Positions 51,724 through 63,035 of a stretch of 64,000 bases of DNA are shown in pieces; within the stretch, counting starts at the first letter, position 1, and every line of letters begins with the position of its first letter. The stretch comes from Punica granatum (taxonomy: Eukaryota > Streptophyta > Magnoliopsida > Myrtales > Lythraceae): assembly GCF_007655135.1 (NCBI RefSeq), contig NC_045128.1, positions 38,639,885 to 38,703,884 on the forward strand, in the 5' to 3' direction. The translations under genes were made by a program, and so were the position numbers. The notes beneath the pieces are model-generated. The model did not search any database and was not told where the DNA came from. It was given only the letters and a program-made list of their open reading frames with translations.

Positions 51724-54700
51724 TTAGGTCTGTTCGGGTGTGGATGGTTCTGCCAGACCCGACGCATTGGTGCTTTTTCGGTGTTCGCTACTCCTCTATT
51801 TCGAGTAAGAGCTACAGAGGTTGTCATTTGGCGTCCCTCTCCCCCCTGCTGTTGTTTTGCTACCCTCTTCTAGCTTGGGGGTTCCTTCTTCTTCCCTCCA
51901 CGATCATCCCAGGTCCAAGATTGCGATCCTTAGATTTCTCCGAGGCCGAGATATATATTCTTATCCTTCTGTTCATACTGTGTGTCAGGCTGAAGTTCAG
52001 GACTGTCAGCCTGTTGGTGATCAATCCTCCCACAATGGAAACACAGAGTGTGGATGCCTTCAGACTAAATCAACTGTTCGTAATCTCCAATCCAGACCTC
52101 ATGTGGCAGAGGCTTTGTGAGATCTACTGGGACACATATTCTGGCATATTTGCCCTGAACTCCGAGGATGTCTCGGTGTCGATCCTTGACGAGGGACTTA
52201 TCTGAGCGACGACTTTCCTTAGTATTCTCTCAGAGTATAATTCCATGGGGAGTTTGGGGAATCTGACCCACAAGGCAACAAAAGAGAAGATCGCTTTTGA
52301 TGGGTAGAAACATGGCTCCTAAAGGCGCATCGTGAGGAATTGTCGACCTATGAACTAAAGGTCATCCCTTATGATCTTTGTAAAATCCTGTCTGAGTTTG
52401 AAGGATACTAAGAAGAAACCATTGCCGAGATCAATTACATCCATATCCCCTTGGAGGCGCCATATAGCGTGCAACCTTTGGGTGAAAAACTAGAGTCTGA
52501 AAGCCTTACCAAAGAGTTTCACAATCAGGGATGAACGCCATGGCTCTCTAATGGCTCGCTTCTCTTCTCTAGCACCTACAAAAACCCTGGTCGCTTTTCG
52601 TCTATATTATTAGCAACATCATCATCTGGCAAGAACATGTACTACTGCATTATATTGTCTTACTATCTTTCTGTTGTGGAACTAATTTTGTACCCCGTTT
52701 TGCTCTCCTCTCTATCTTTAGTAAATCTCGTGGGGTAAATTATATTAACCCTTAAAATTTTCTCAAATGACACTTAACTTTATTCTTATGAAAAATTGAC
52801 ACTCCCCCCTTCAAATTTTCTCAAGTGACACTTTAACTTCATTCTCAAGAACAATTAACACCCTCATTCTTCAGGGAAAAAAGAAGAAGAAGCTAGAATC
52901 CTAAATCCTCATTTATGCTTTATATTTTAAAATTAAACTTATCCACAAAATACTTTCAGTTTAGATTCAATAAGTTCCATTCTAGAGATATTGTCATGCA
53001 TGGACTTGTTGATGCTTATTTGAACTAGAGAACATTTTTGTTCGAGACACAGGCATCTCTCTGGTTACCTGTTTTTTCTTACTTTTCATCATCATCTTTG
53101 CCCTCTTCTTGTCCCACCAAGAATAATAATGATTTTACCTTCACTAACTCCAAATTAAACCAGAGAGACGCCAATTTTATTGGCTGAAGAAAGCTGCCTT
53201 CCACCCTTTTCGCTCTCTGATTGAAACATAAAGAGGACAGATGATGACCTGAGTAACAATACAAATCCCCTTTGGGGCCATCACCATGAGGACCTCTCCA
53301 CAATAGATAATCGATGTTCAGCTTGAAAAGTATTTCCTACCCCGGAAACCTCATAATGGCCTTTCCCTCGTCGATGGCGCGAACCAAAGGTACTGGAAAT
53401 CTTAACCCCTTATTTGAGTCGTATTCTAAAATTATACTTATTAGTGAAGTACTTTCAGTTTACTTATTGTCTCAGACTCTCAGAACTCTGATAAGTTGGA
53501 GTTCGGAGACGACATTGGCTATGCATATGTTGCATCAACGAGTGAAGAAATAATTTGGCAGAAACTAAAGGAAAATAATGAAATAAATCACAATCTACGA
53601 GTTCCATTCTAGAGGTGGGCCTGGGCCGTCTAATTAATTGTGGGTCATGAAACACATATGGTATATAATATGTTCCATATTTGTTTCCTCATCCGATAAA
53701 ATATCACATCTAACTGTTTTTTAATGCACGTTGGATATGGGGTGTAAAGTAACTTACATAAGACAGATTTTTCGGTGATCCTAGCTCGCCACGTGATGTA
53801 AGGAAACACTAATTAAACTGTAATAAATAGAATAATGAGTACTAATCACTCGATTAATTGTGATAAATATTCTTAATTAACTAATATAAATTTTTTGATT
53901 TTTTTTCACAACATCATTATGAGATAGGATCATCTAATATTTTCCCCTTTCATAGACTTAATTCCTTTTTTTTTATCTGGTCTTTCTAATGAAGCTAGTA
54001 AGCTATTCAAAAAAAAAAAACTCTACAAAGGAAAAACTAGTATTTTTCCAACACATATTATACATTATCCCACACACTTTACATGCATTTACTCGTTTAC
54101 AAAATATATTCTTATTGGTATGCTTTTACACTACACAAACTATAAAATCCCTCGCCATACCGAACAAATCACTGAAATTCACATCTCTTGAGATTGAATT
54201 ATTCAGAAATTTCAGGTAAGAAAGAAAATTTTGGAAAAATCTAGCATGCCATCCGAATATATGCTTGAAGCAAATGATAAATGCAAGATATTAGAGTTCT
54301 CTGTCAATATTGTAATAGAGGAAGTAAATTAGGTTTTTTTTCTTTTTTCAATTTTCAAGTTGTAGAATTAAATTAAACCCATAGAATAATATACATTGGG
54401 CACTATTATTGGGAAATTCTTATAAAGAGAATGAAATGTGAACCCCGAGAATTGGATTTCATCTATACCCATAATAATGTAAGCGTTAGATGGGTAGTCC
54501 CATCATGGCATTGGCCGTGCCCAATGCTGTCCTGCAAACTGATGGATTGTCACTAAAAAGCTCTCCCCTTCAATACTGTCTCTCTTTTATGTCATCATTA
54601 GAAAAAGGACACCTTAGTTAGCAAGCAAGGCATATGCAAAAGGAATTTTGGCCATCGGGCTCCTCGACAAAAGTCGAAAAAAGGATCGATGGCCAATGCC

Positions 54701-55259
54701 GTTTGCGTATAGTATTAACCATTAAACCCTGTGTTGATCGCACAAAAAAGGAGATAAAGAAGAATCCTATGGACACAAGACATGACATCTCCTTAAATAG
54801 AACTATAGTCTTCGATGGTTACTCGATTCTCAATCTCTTAGTAATGGATTAGATAAAGACGGATAATTTTAAGTTAATCTCGTTATCAATTAAATAGGTA
54901 AAATAAAACACGTGGAATGAGAAACAATTATTTCAAGGGGGGAAAAAGAAAAAGAACAACTAGTTTAGATGAGAAATTGATTACGGAGCTGGAATTTTAC
55001 ATTCTACAATCTCTTTTTGGACGGCGGAGGCGTTTTGTCGCCTAAAAACGGTAACATCCACGATGAAAGATGAACAATGTGCTCTACTGTGCCGGGCACA
55101 GTGTGCCCCCTGTCAGACCGAACTGCATATCACTCTCGAATCGTTGTCAGGAACAACGTTGTCCTTCGAGATAGCAGTGATCTTACACTAAACCGGGTTG
55201 CTTTTATGTACGCTCAAGCTTTCTCATCATAAGACTTCCCATTCCGGGGTCCCGGCTGG
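51724..55259. other. Intergenic, no gene; one short duplication
   Basis: The first 800 bp continue the pre-insertion locus (a plus-strand frame 51720-52205 has no known family). At 52748-52862 a roughly 57-bp unit (TAAAATTTTCTCAAATGACACTTAAC..) occurs twice. The rest is AT-rich. About 54960-55259 is probably the 3' UTR of the DUF4378 gene. Confidence 0.5.
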
Positions 55260-55792
55260 TTAGTATAGATCTTCTAGCAATTCTTCCACCAGTGACCGGA
55301 ATATAGTGACTTCTATCCCGGACACGATCTCTGCAGCCTGGTCTTGATTTTCCTTCCAGCACCATCCGTCAAGTTCTCTTCTAAAGTCCTTCTCCACCAT
55401 CATGTCAATGGTGTTCAAGTCCACCCTCTTCCACGACTCGAACCGCTCACAAACCCTTCTCGTAACCGTTGCTCCCAGCTCGTTTTCCCTACCCCATTCT
55501 TCAGCAACTAAGTCCGAAACCAACCTTTTCATATCATTAGGAATTTTCTTCACGTTGTCGAACCTTGATTTAAGGATTTCTGTGATACAACGGTCAGTTC
55601 TGAGCTCATCATCCGATGGTTCTGGTTCTTGACCATCCTCACTTCCCTCCGCCCTCGAGATATAGTCATAATCTCCTTCTTCCTCTTCATCATCATTGTC
55701 ATCGTCTAGCATTCTCTTCTCTAGCTCAACAGGATCCAGTTCTGCAAGTTTCTCAAATCTATGAAGCTTCTCCAAGAGTTGCTGCTTTGCTC
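55260..55792 (-). CDS. DUF4378 protein, exon 3
   Basis: Starts after the acceptor TGTATTTTCAG with (R)AKQQLLEKLHRFEKLAELDPVELE, followed by an acidic run (DDDNDDEEEEGDYDY) and the conserved C-terminal DUF4378 text: ILKSRFDNVKKIPNDMKRLVSDLVAEEW, DMMVEKDFRRE, WKENQDQAAEIVSGIEVTIFRSLVEELLEDLY. Phase 1 entry from exon 2 (..ANVQ-R-AKQQ). Stop TAA at 55262-55260. Confidence 0.85.
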
Positions 55793-56553
55793 CTGAAAAT
55801 ACACAATTAAGGCAATCTTTTGAATAATAATATCTAACACATATCTTTGTTTTATTATTCGTTATGTTAAATGAGAAGAGCAATGTTAAATGACACAATA
55901 TGTCCAGTTTTCAGTATCCACATAGGGTAAGTTACTGGAAGAAGTTCTAATGAAACTTATGATCATGACGAATGCAATATGGCAACTTTTATTATTTGCT
56001 TTCGAGGCGCAACAAATTACGTCACAATGAATGCATTTTCCTCTGGGTTCCACCAAAATTAGTGCATCCACAAGATCGAACGAACACAACGTCAACATCC
56101 CCAGACAGAACACTAAATGAAGACTTGTTAGCAGACTGAAGAGGACTGCGTCGAATAATGCAGCAAAAAACCGTGGGACTCACATGAATTTATGACCGAA
56201 ATGGAGATGTTTGTTGTATTATCAAAAGAAAGACCTGATATACGCCCTATATTCACTATACATGCCAATGATTTATGACGACTTCACACAAAGTTTCACG
56301 AGCAGAGAAATCTCGATGCGGGGCCATGCAGATACCATGTATCGATACGAACGGGTGCTTACTTGAGCCATCAGTTGGATGTATAGTGACAAAACAACGT
56401 ACCATAAAACAAAACAAACATGTTGTATGATGTATTTGTAATATAGTTGGCCGTTTGAAAAAGGACCTCACACTAACAATCACAGGACATCATACAAACA
56501 TATATGGAGAATTAAGAAGGTAAAAATAAATATTGGTCCAACGTGATACATAC

Positions 56554-56731
56554 TCTGTACGTTGGCGAAACCGCATTCGTAGTCGAGCGCGTCATCGTCC
56601 TCCTCTTCCTGGTCTTGGCCATCCTCAAACGGAGGTTCCAGCACCGATACAGGGCTGCACTGTTCTTTCTCTTCCTCTTCTTCTTCCGTGTTCAATTTGT
56701 TTGAGCTCTCTAGATCGTAGCGGTTGATTTC
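56554..56731 (-). CDS. DUF4378 protein, exon 2
   Basis: A 178-bp exon between the acceptor TGTTTGCAG and the donor GTATGT (56553). It encodes an acidic linker: EINRYDLESSNKLNTEEEEEEKEQ, SPVSVLEPPFEDGQDQEEEDDD and YECGFANVQ. SVLEPPFED is a typical short motif of DUF4378/TRM proteins (SVLD/E-x-PF). Phase 0 in, phase 1 out. Confidence 0.8.
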
Positions 56732-57497
56732 CTGCAAACAAATTAAGCGACCGGGTCGATGTTGACAGTTCTTCTTGCGGAGGAATTTTAATACTGGACA
56801 AATCGATCTGGAAAATTAACTAAAACGGATGTAAAGTATAGTTCGTCGGATCCGATTGAAGATAGAGACAAATCTTGTCCTTCGGCCCCAAAGTAATTCT
56901 GTTTCTGACACACAACGCTTCAGGTACAAAGGTTTGCCTTAAGAAATAATTGCACCTAATCGATCAAATTATTTCGGAAAATATGTCAACCTGATTGATT
57001 GATAATTGAGACTATGATACGTGACCGAGAAATGACAACCCGGAAACGTCGGATTGTGACAATTCGTAAGCGGGTCATGGAGCTGTATAGTGTTGGTCGT
57101 GCAAAAAGATGACATACAAACTCGACCGTCTTATACGTTGATCTCATCTAATAATGTATCTACGCCGGCCATCTTCATGCCAGGCATGAGTAGACTCATT
57201 CGTACATGGCTTAAATCAAATGAATCGCCAAATTACCTTTAATAAGAAATTCGATTGATGCCATGGATTCAATAAAAGGATCGATTCTGTTTACCATATC
57301 GTTATCAATTTATGATAATTTTGACCATAAGAGATTGAAAAGAATATTATATATATGTGGCCGGTAATCCGACAAAAATTGCAGAGCGAGGAGCTGCCGA
57401 CAATTCACGGTTGCATGGAGATGGAAAAATAAAAGTGAAAATGATCTTTTTATCCCTTTAATATGTAATCTGAATAAGAGAATTTGCAAGGACAAAC

Positions 57498-58295
57498 CTG
57501 TTTGCCGTGGCGAGCCGGGGACGCCGCCGGAGATGCGAAGTCCGGCGTCCGTTCGCCGGAGGACGACGGGCTCCTCCGGAGCACGAATCTGAAAGGACTC
57601 TCGCAGAAGCTCTCATCGAAAGCTGCATACACTTCTTCCTCCTCCGCAGCCAATTCCACCGAGTCGCTGCCACTAGTCGAGGTCTCCAAGTCGAGAGACC
57701 TCTCGCCGTTGCTCTCGGACCACAGCCCGCTGCTCCGCCTGCTGTGGCCTCTGCAGCCGCACGGGGACGCGCTCTTCTCCGCCGCACATTTCATCTCCAT
57801 GTTCTTCGCAGCATCACCTCTGCTCGCCCCGAAGGATCTCCTCCGGTGGCTCTCGATTTCCCTGGCCGGGCCCGCCCGGTTCCGATGGGTCAGCCGCTTC
57901 AGTAACGACCCGAAAAGCCCCTTCTTCACGGGCTTCGGCTTAACGGAGGAGGCGCTCTTCTGCTGTATCCTTACCGCCGCTTCGAGAAGCATGGCGGCGG
58001 TTTTGGCCGGGACGTGGAGGAAAATCCTGTTGGGGCTCTTGTGGGGGGAGGCGGCGAAGTCGAAGAGCGGGGATTTCCTGGGGTCGGGAGAGTCGGGGAG
58101 GACGGAGAAGAGGCAGACGTTCTTGCAGAAGGTTCCGGCGAAGCTGGCGGGTGTCTTGGTGGGGGCAGCCGGCTTTATGAGCTTCCTGCTTTTGGTGGGG
58201 CTGGTGAGCTGGGACTTCAGGTCGGCGACGTAGCTGGTGAGGAGAAAGGGCTCTTGGTCTTCGCAGAGCAGGTCTCTCAGGTGCTTCTGTGCCAT
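57498..58295 (-). CDS. DUF4378 (TRM-like) protein, exon 1
   Basis: Exon 1 gives 266 residues and the whole protein 502. It begins MAQKHLRDLLCEDQEPFLLTSYVADLKSQL, the N-terminus of a plant DUF4378 family related to TRM (TON1-recruiting motif) proteins, which bind microtubules or TON1/PP2A complexes. The body is basic and Ser-rich (KKGLFGSLLKRLTHR) and ends with ESFCESPFRFVLRRSPSSSG, a conserved SPFRF box. Donor CAG|GTTTGTC at 57497. Two introns of 766 and 761 bp follow. The strand is clear; a long antisense frame (57484-58233) is a GC-rich shadow. The function assignment is by family. Confidence 0.85.
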
Positions 58296-58345
58296 TGTAT
58301 GATGATGACGATGGTGATGGTGATGATCAGTCAGTCAGTCAGCCA
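58296..58345 (-). repeat. Microsatellites in the 5' leader of the DUF4378 gene
   Basis: GATGGTGATGGTGATGA- and CAGTCAGTCAGTCAG-type runs directly upstream of the start codon (58295). Length changes here would alter the leader. Confidence 0.6.
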
Positions 58346-61300
58346 GTCACTGCTGGGGTGAAGTGAAGAAAATGTCTGTCGTCTTGGTTGATGGAGGATT
58401 AATTTTGCAGAGGTTTCAAATTTGAAGTGGAGAGGGAGAGGGAGGTGTGGGATTCAGAGCCATGGGAATGGAGGATGGCTGGATGAGGAAAGGAGGTCCA
58501 TATAACTCTGCTGGAAAAGGTTGGGTTGTGGGGGTCGAAAGGGGGAAGGAAGTGGAGAGGTGAAAACCGGGCAGAAATATGTATGGATATAGAGAGAGAG
58601 GAGGAGCAGGAATGAGGTAGGAGGCTTCCTGATTCAAATCTTGGGGGGTTGAGAAAATCGAGGCAAGGTGGTAAACAAGCGAATTATTATTGTTTAATGA
58701 CATGGGCACTCCTAGAAATGTCATCGCATGCAATAGACTGAGTCTATATTTAGGATCGACAGCCTGACCTTCCAATTGAATGACGGTGAACCTTTAGGTG
58801 AATTTTGGTAGACTAGAAATGTGTTATACTTGTGATCATTCAGGTAAATCAATAATTGTTCTGAAGACATTGACTTTGAGTTCAATCAGTTACTGTTTAA
58901 GTTCACCGTATCAGCGAATGGATCTGCTCGCATTGTCTTTTTATTTGGATAAAAGCAGTTTAGGTTAGAAGATGTCGCGAGGAGTCCATTCCAAAGGGTT
59001 GCAACTGATAGATGGTGCATCCGCGTTTGAAATCGACTGTAAAATGAGCAAGGCACTATCTATTCAATAATTGACACATGTATATATATGATTTGACATC
59101 TTTTCATATCATATGATTGAATTTATACGCGTATGAAGCAGTTGGCATATAGAGTAAAAGTCGAACTATCTTAGGAATCCATAAATGTGTGCACACGGGA
59201 CTCATGATCTCACTTCCCTCATTTTCTTTCTTACATATATCCATTGGGTCCACATACTTGTCAACTCATGAGTACTACTGTACAATTGGGTTCAATTTAC
59301 TTTGGTGGAAATCACTTAACACAAAAAGTTCAATCATTACAGCGAGTCACTGAAGCAACTCGATGGCCGATACATCGTATGCTGCTTATAATTTTATCCA
59401 GCCCGATAAATGTCCTTGCAAGAAATGATCTAGTCAGAAATTACATGATTAAACAAATGATGTGGTTTGCATAAGTGTGGTAATAATGTAAAAAATGTAG
59501 CAGCCCTGCGACAAACAATTAATAGGACGAGTGATCTTGGCTACTTATAGTGAAAGTGCTGTCTCACCGTCGTTCGTCCCCTTCTCTATCTCGTCCGTAT
59601 ATGTCCCTATTCATTAATTAATCAATTAGACAGTTTTGATGTTCTTTCTTAATATAGGGAGTGCTCTTTGTCTGTTCCTTCGAGTAATTTTCATGTCAGA
59701 TGGTTAAAAAAAAAAGAAAAAAGAAAAAAGAAAAAAAGGAACAGGAAAGTCACTGGTGGGGTGCAATGGTGAAGGGGATTTTCCCAGAGGGTACAGGGGC
59801 AATCGGACGGTGCACAGTGGGCTTCGATTTCAATCGACGGTTCCGATTGGTGCATTCACCCATGAGGGTCAACCTTTGACCCGAGTCCATCGTCTTCGTA
59901 CGCCTACTATTTTGATTATTATTGCATGCTTCAGCTTTTGCTTGTTCATTAATTCTAATTTATTTTTTTAAGGGCTACTATAACTCAGATGCCCAACACC
60001 AACACGCCGGTTCCTTTAAAAAAAGGAAGAAAAAACACCAACTGCGCTTTTTCTTGAAGTTGTGTCGAGAATCCTATGCGAGGCTGCTTGGGCGAGCAAG
60101 CCGCATATCGGAAAAATAACTTCACTGTAAACAAGGAACGCGATCGCTCTTTCTGAGAATAATCAACCGATTTATTGAGATTCTGCTGCGATCTGTGATT
60201 GAAGACTGAATCGTCATGCGGCATGCCCCATGCACTAGAACAAAGATCGTAATGGGCGCATGTTCTCGCACTCGTCTTCTCATCCGAATTTGTTTAAGGT
60301 TATTGTAGCCCTGTAGGCATAAACAGACATGTTATGGAAAGGGTTAAAACTAGTAGTTCCATTCTATTGGGCTATCTATAACCAAAACAGAGGTAAGGTG
60401 GGATGCTCTTCTGTCCTGTTATGTTATTTACCGAAGGGCCAACTTTACAGCTGGACTTTCTGGTAAAAAAATAATGTTGTTTCTCTGACATATTGTCCTC
60501 TACTTGCGAATTTTTTACAGTTCTTTCTAGGGAAAAAAAACCAAAAAAAATACTTGCATGATTATTAAAAAAAAAAAAAAAGGAAGGAGAAAAACAACCA
60601 GGTTGAGCTGAGCCCAGCTAATTGACCTAAACAAGCCTGGCTTAAAACCAAATCCAAAGGTCTGGTCTCCACTTATGACTTAATCTTCGACCAATAATGG
60701 GAATTTTGACTGCCAAAGTATTTACCTGCCCAACAAAACAAAAACAATTCCACTCCTACCTTTTTTCCAGTTCCACTCAGCACTCACCTGATGAGTTGTT
60801 AGTGTCCTCCAAAAAAGAAAAAAAAGAACCAGAGAACAGTGCTCCGACAGCATATGGCTCAGCCCCTGACACGTGTCTCGGTTTGAGGGCGAGTAGAGAT
60901 ACGCACACGCCGTTCCCCGGAAAAGCGTTGACGATTCCTCGGGAGCAGCGCCCAAAAATACCGCGGCATATACAAATTATTATGTTTTTTCAAAGCACGT
61001 AATGTTTCATTTGATCGATCGATGTTAATTTTTGTTTAACCGTCCGTTGGCATGGTGATTGCCTGCTACTGATGAGTTTCAATTCAAACCATTACATTAC
61101 AAGTCAAAAAATCTCGCATGCTGATACTTGCTCCCCAGTTCTATCCCGTGATTTTTTATGAGTCATAATATTTAAAAGCTTAATGAGCTTCAACTAATTT
61201 AATTCGTGCCAGATCGATCTTTTAGAGATAAAACTCTTTCAACGTCGATTTTTTATGTACAATAAATTCAAACTTTAACTTGAGAATTAAGTGTTGAATA

Positions 61301-62331
61301 ATTCGAATTAATTTACGTGCATTCGTATCAGGGATGGGTGGGGGCGATATTTTCGGCGCAGGAGAGGAGACGACACGAGGGGGGGTTGGGCGAGGGAGGA
61401 AAACGACAAAAAATGGGGGGAGGAGGAAGAGTCCGAGAGAGAGAGAGAGAGAGAGGAGAGAGAGGGGTGGGATCGAGCATGCCGACTGGGGGGAGTACAG
61501 GGTTCCGACATAATGGGCGGGCCGAATCTTGACCCTATCTTTCGAGGAAATATTGAGTTTGACAGCCTTTTTCCATAGGCTTCACCCTTTCGTTCTCTCT
61601 GTTTTCATCTGCAATCATCCCCAACGTCGGTCAGCGCTTCCCCGCCGTCTGATCTAACTTCATCACATTGACCCTCCCCCTACCCTACCCTACCCTACCC
61701 TAGTTGATTAAATAAGGTATGGTATCGACAGATAATAAGGTATGTTATCATCGGAGGTTATGCAAGATAATTGCCTCTTGATGCTGGGTTATCTCATTTT
61801 GACAAATTATATGTTATCAACGGGTAAATTTTATCCATCGTGCTAGATTTTAAAATTCAGTGGCAGAGTACTTTGTAATTTGGATGAGTCAACATCCATG
61901 TGAAGTTTAATCCAATGAATGAATGTATATATATATTCAGAATATATATATATCATGATCATCTAGTAAAAAAAATAAAATTAAATCTCATTGCTGACCC
62001 TTCTCAGCTAAATCGAATAAATTGAAAAGGCACGAAGAGGCCTTCCTGAAATTTTACGAGCAAATTTTCACTATAATTGTTTCATTTTATCATAAAGTAG
62101 ATGACTCTCATATGCTTAGGTGAAGTCCACATTTGACAAATATCATTGGGAGGAGCATCGGAATAGTGACAATTTTGTCTTTTAGTATAATATTTGGCCG
62201 ATAGAAATTAGCTGGGTTAGTTTGAATAATTAATTACTCTTGAAGCTTTGTTGCTACACTTTTTTTTTTATCCTAAGGAGGTTCATGCGTGGAATTAGTA
62301 TAAAGATAGAAAATAAATCGAAATAAAGGAG
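58346..62331. other. Gene-poor DNA with simple repeats
   Basis: No gene supported. It contains A/G-rich runs at 59706-59741, poly(A) at 60566-60580, (GA)n at 61436-61454 and (CCCTA)n at about 61679-61702. Frames in this region are short and have no recognised family. Confidence 0.5.
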
Positions 62332-62926
62332 TTAAGAGTGTCAACGAGTTGAGCCGAGCCCGAATATATAAGGTTCAAATTTGGACTCGTTAAACTTTTT
62401 TTAAGCTCAAGCTTGAATTTGAGCTTGATCGAGCCTGAAAGTTCGAGCTTGAGTTCGGCTCATCAGACAAATCAAAGGCTTGGTCTCGACTTGTGTAAGG
62501 CTCAGCTTGTGTAAGGTTTGGTCAACGGGCCAAATCGAGTAGAAAAATCGAGCTCGGGCTCAGGCTTGGCTCCGACTTAGGCTTGAGTTCGAGCTCTTTT
62601 AGGTTCAAAAGAAAAAAAGACTATAAAATAAATTATAAAATAACAATACCATACAAAATATAAAATCCAAAAATACCGAGTACAACTTGATAGTACTCAA
62701 ATTCAAATAAAAAACATATAATAATAATAATAATAATAATAATACAAAAACTCATTTAGACTTGCGAACTTCGCGAGCCGAATACCACTAAACTCGGCTC
62801 GGCTCGTTTAACTGGCGAGTTCGAGCTTTGAGCCGAGCTTGAATTTAACAAAAGCGAGACGAATTCGAACTTTCGTCAAGCCAAACTCAAACTATTCATA
62901 AATAGTCTCGTCTCATTTACACTCTT
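62332..62926. mobile_element. hAT-type MITE rich in GAGCTCGAGCT-like words, nested in a SINE tail
   Basis: A 595-bp element starting TTAAGAGTGTCAACGAG and ending CTCATTTACACTCTT (inverted: AAGAGTGTAAATGAG). The flanks are TAAAGGAG (62324-62331) and AAAAGGAG (62927-62934), 7 of 8 matching, the length expected for hAT. The interior is degenerate GAGCTTGAG/CGAGCTC repeats. Removing it restores AATAAAGGAGCAC, as found in the SINE at 17858, which confirms the insertion point. Confidence 0.75.
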
Positions 62927-62934
62927 AAAAGGAG

Positions 62935-63035
62935 CACATATATAAATTCTACTGATGAAGATCGAACTCAATATCTTTTAATTCGGAATTGACGTCTTGT
63001 GTCACTATATTAAAACTCCTTTCTTAGTTCTTAAA
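62935..63035 (-). repeat. tRNA-derived SINE copy (S8), split from its tail by the hAT MITE
   Basis: Minus strand: GAAAGGAGTTTTAATATAGTGACACAAGACGTC (box A-like) and TTGAGTTCGATCTTCATCAG (box B-like), then GTGCTCC. The tail continues on the other side of the MITE (62280-62331). Confidence 0.6.

Noticed and set aside
57484..58233. Long plus-strand frame of 249 codons
   Set aside because: It is antisense to DUF4378 exon 1 in GC-rich DNA; the minus strand gives a family N-terminus, proper splice sites and a consistent three-exon protein.
61679..61702. (CCCTA)n as interstitial telomere
   Set aside because: The plant telomere unit is CCCTAAA; this is a short 5-bp repeat of about four units.
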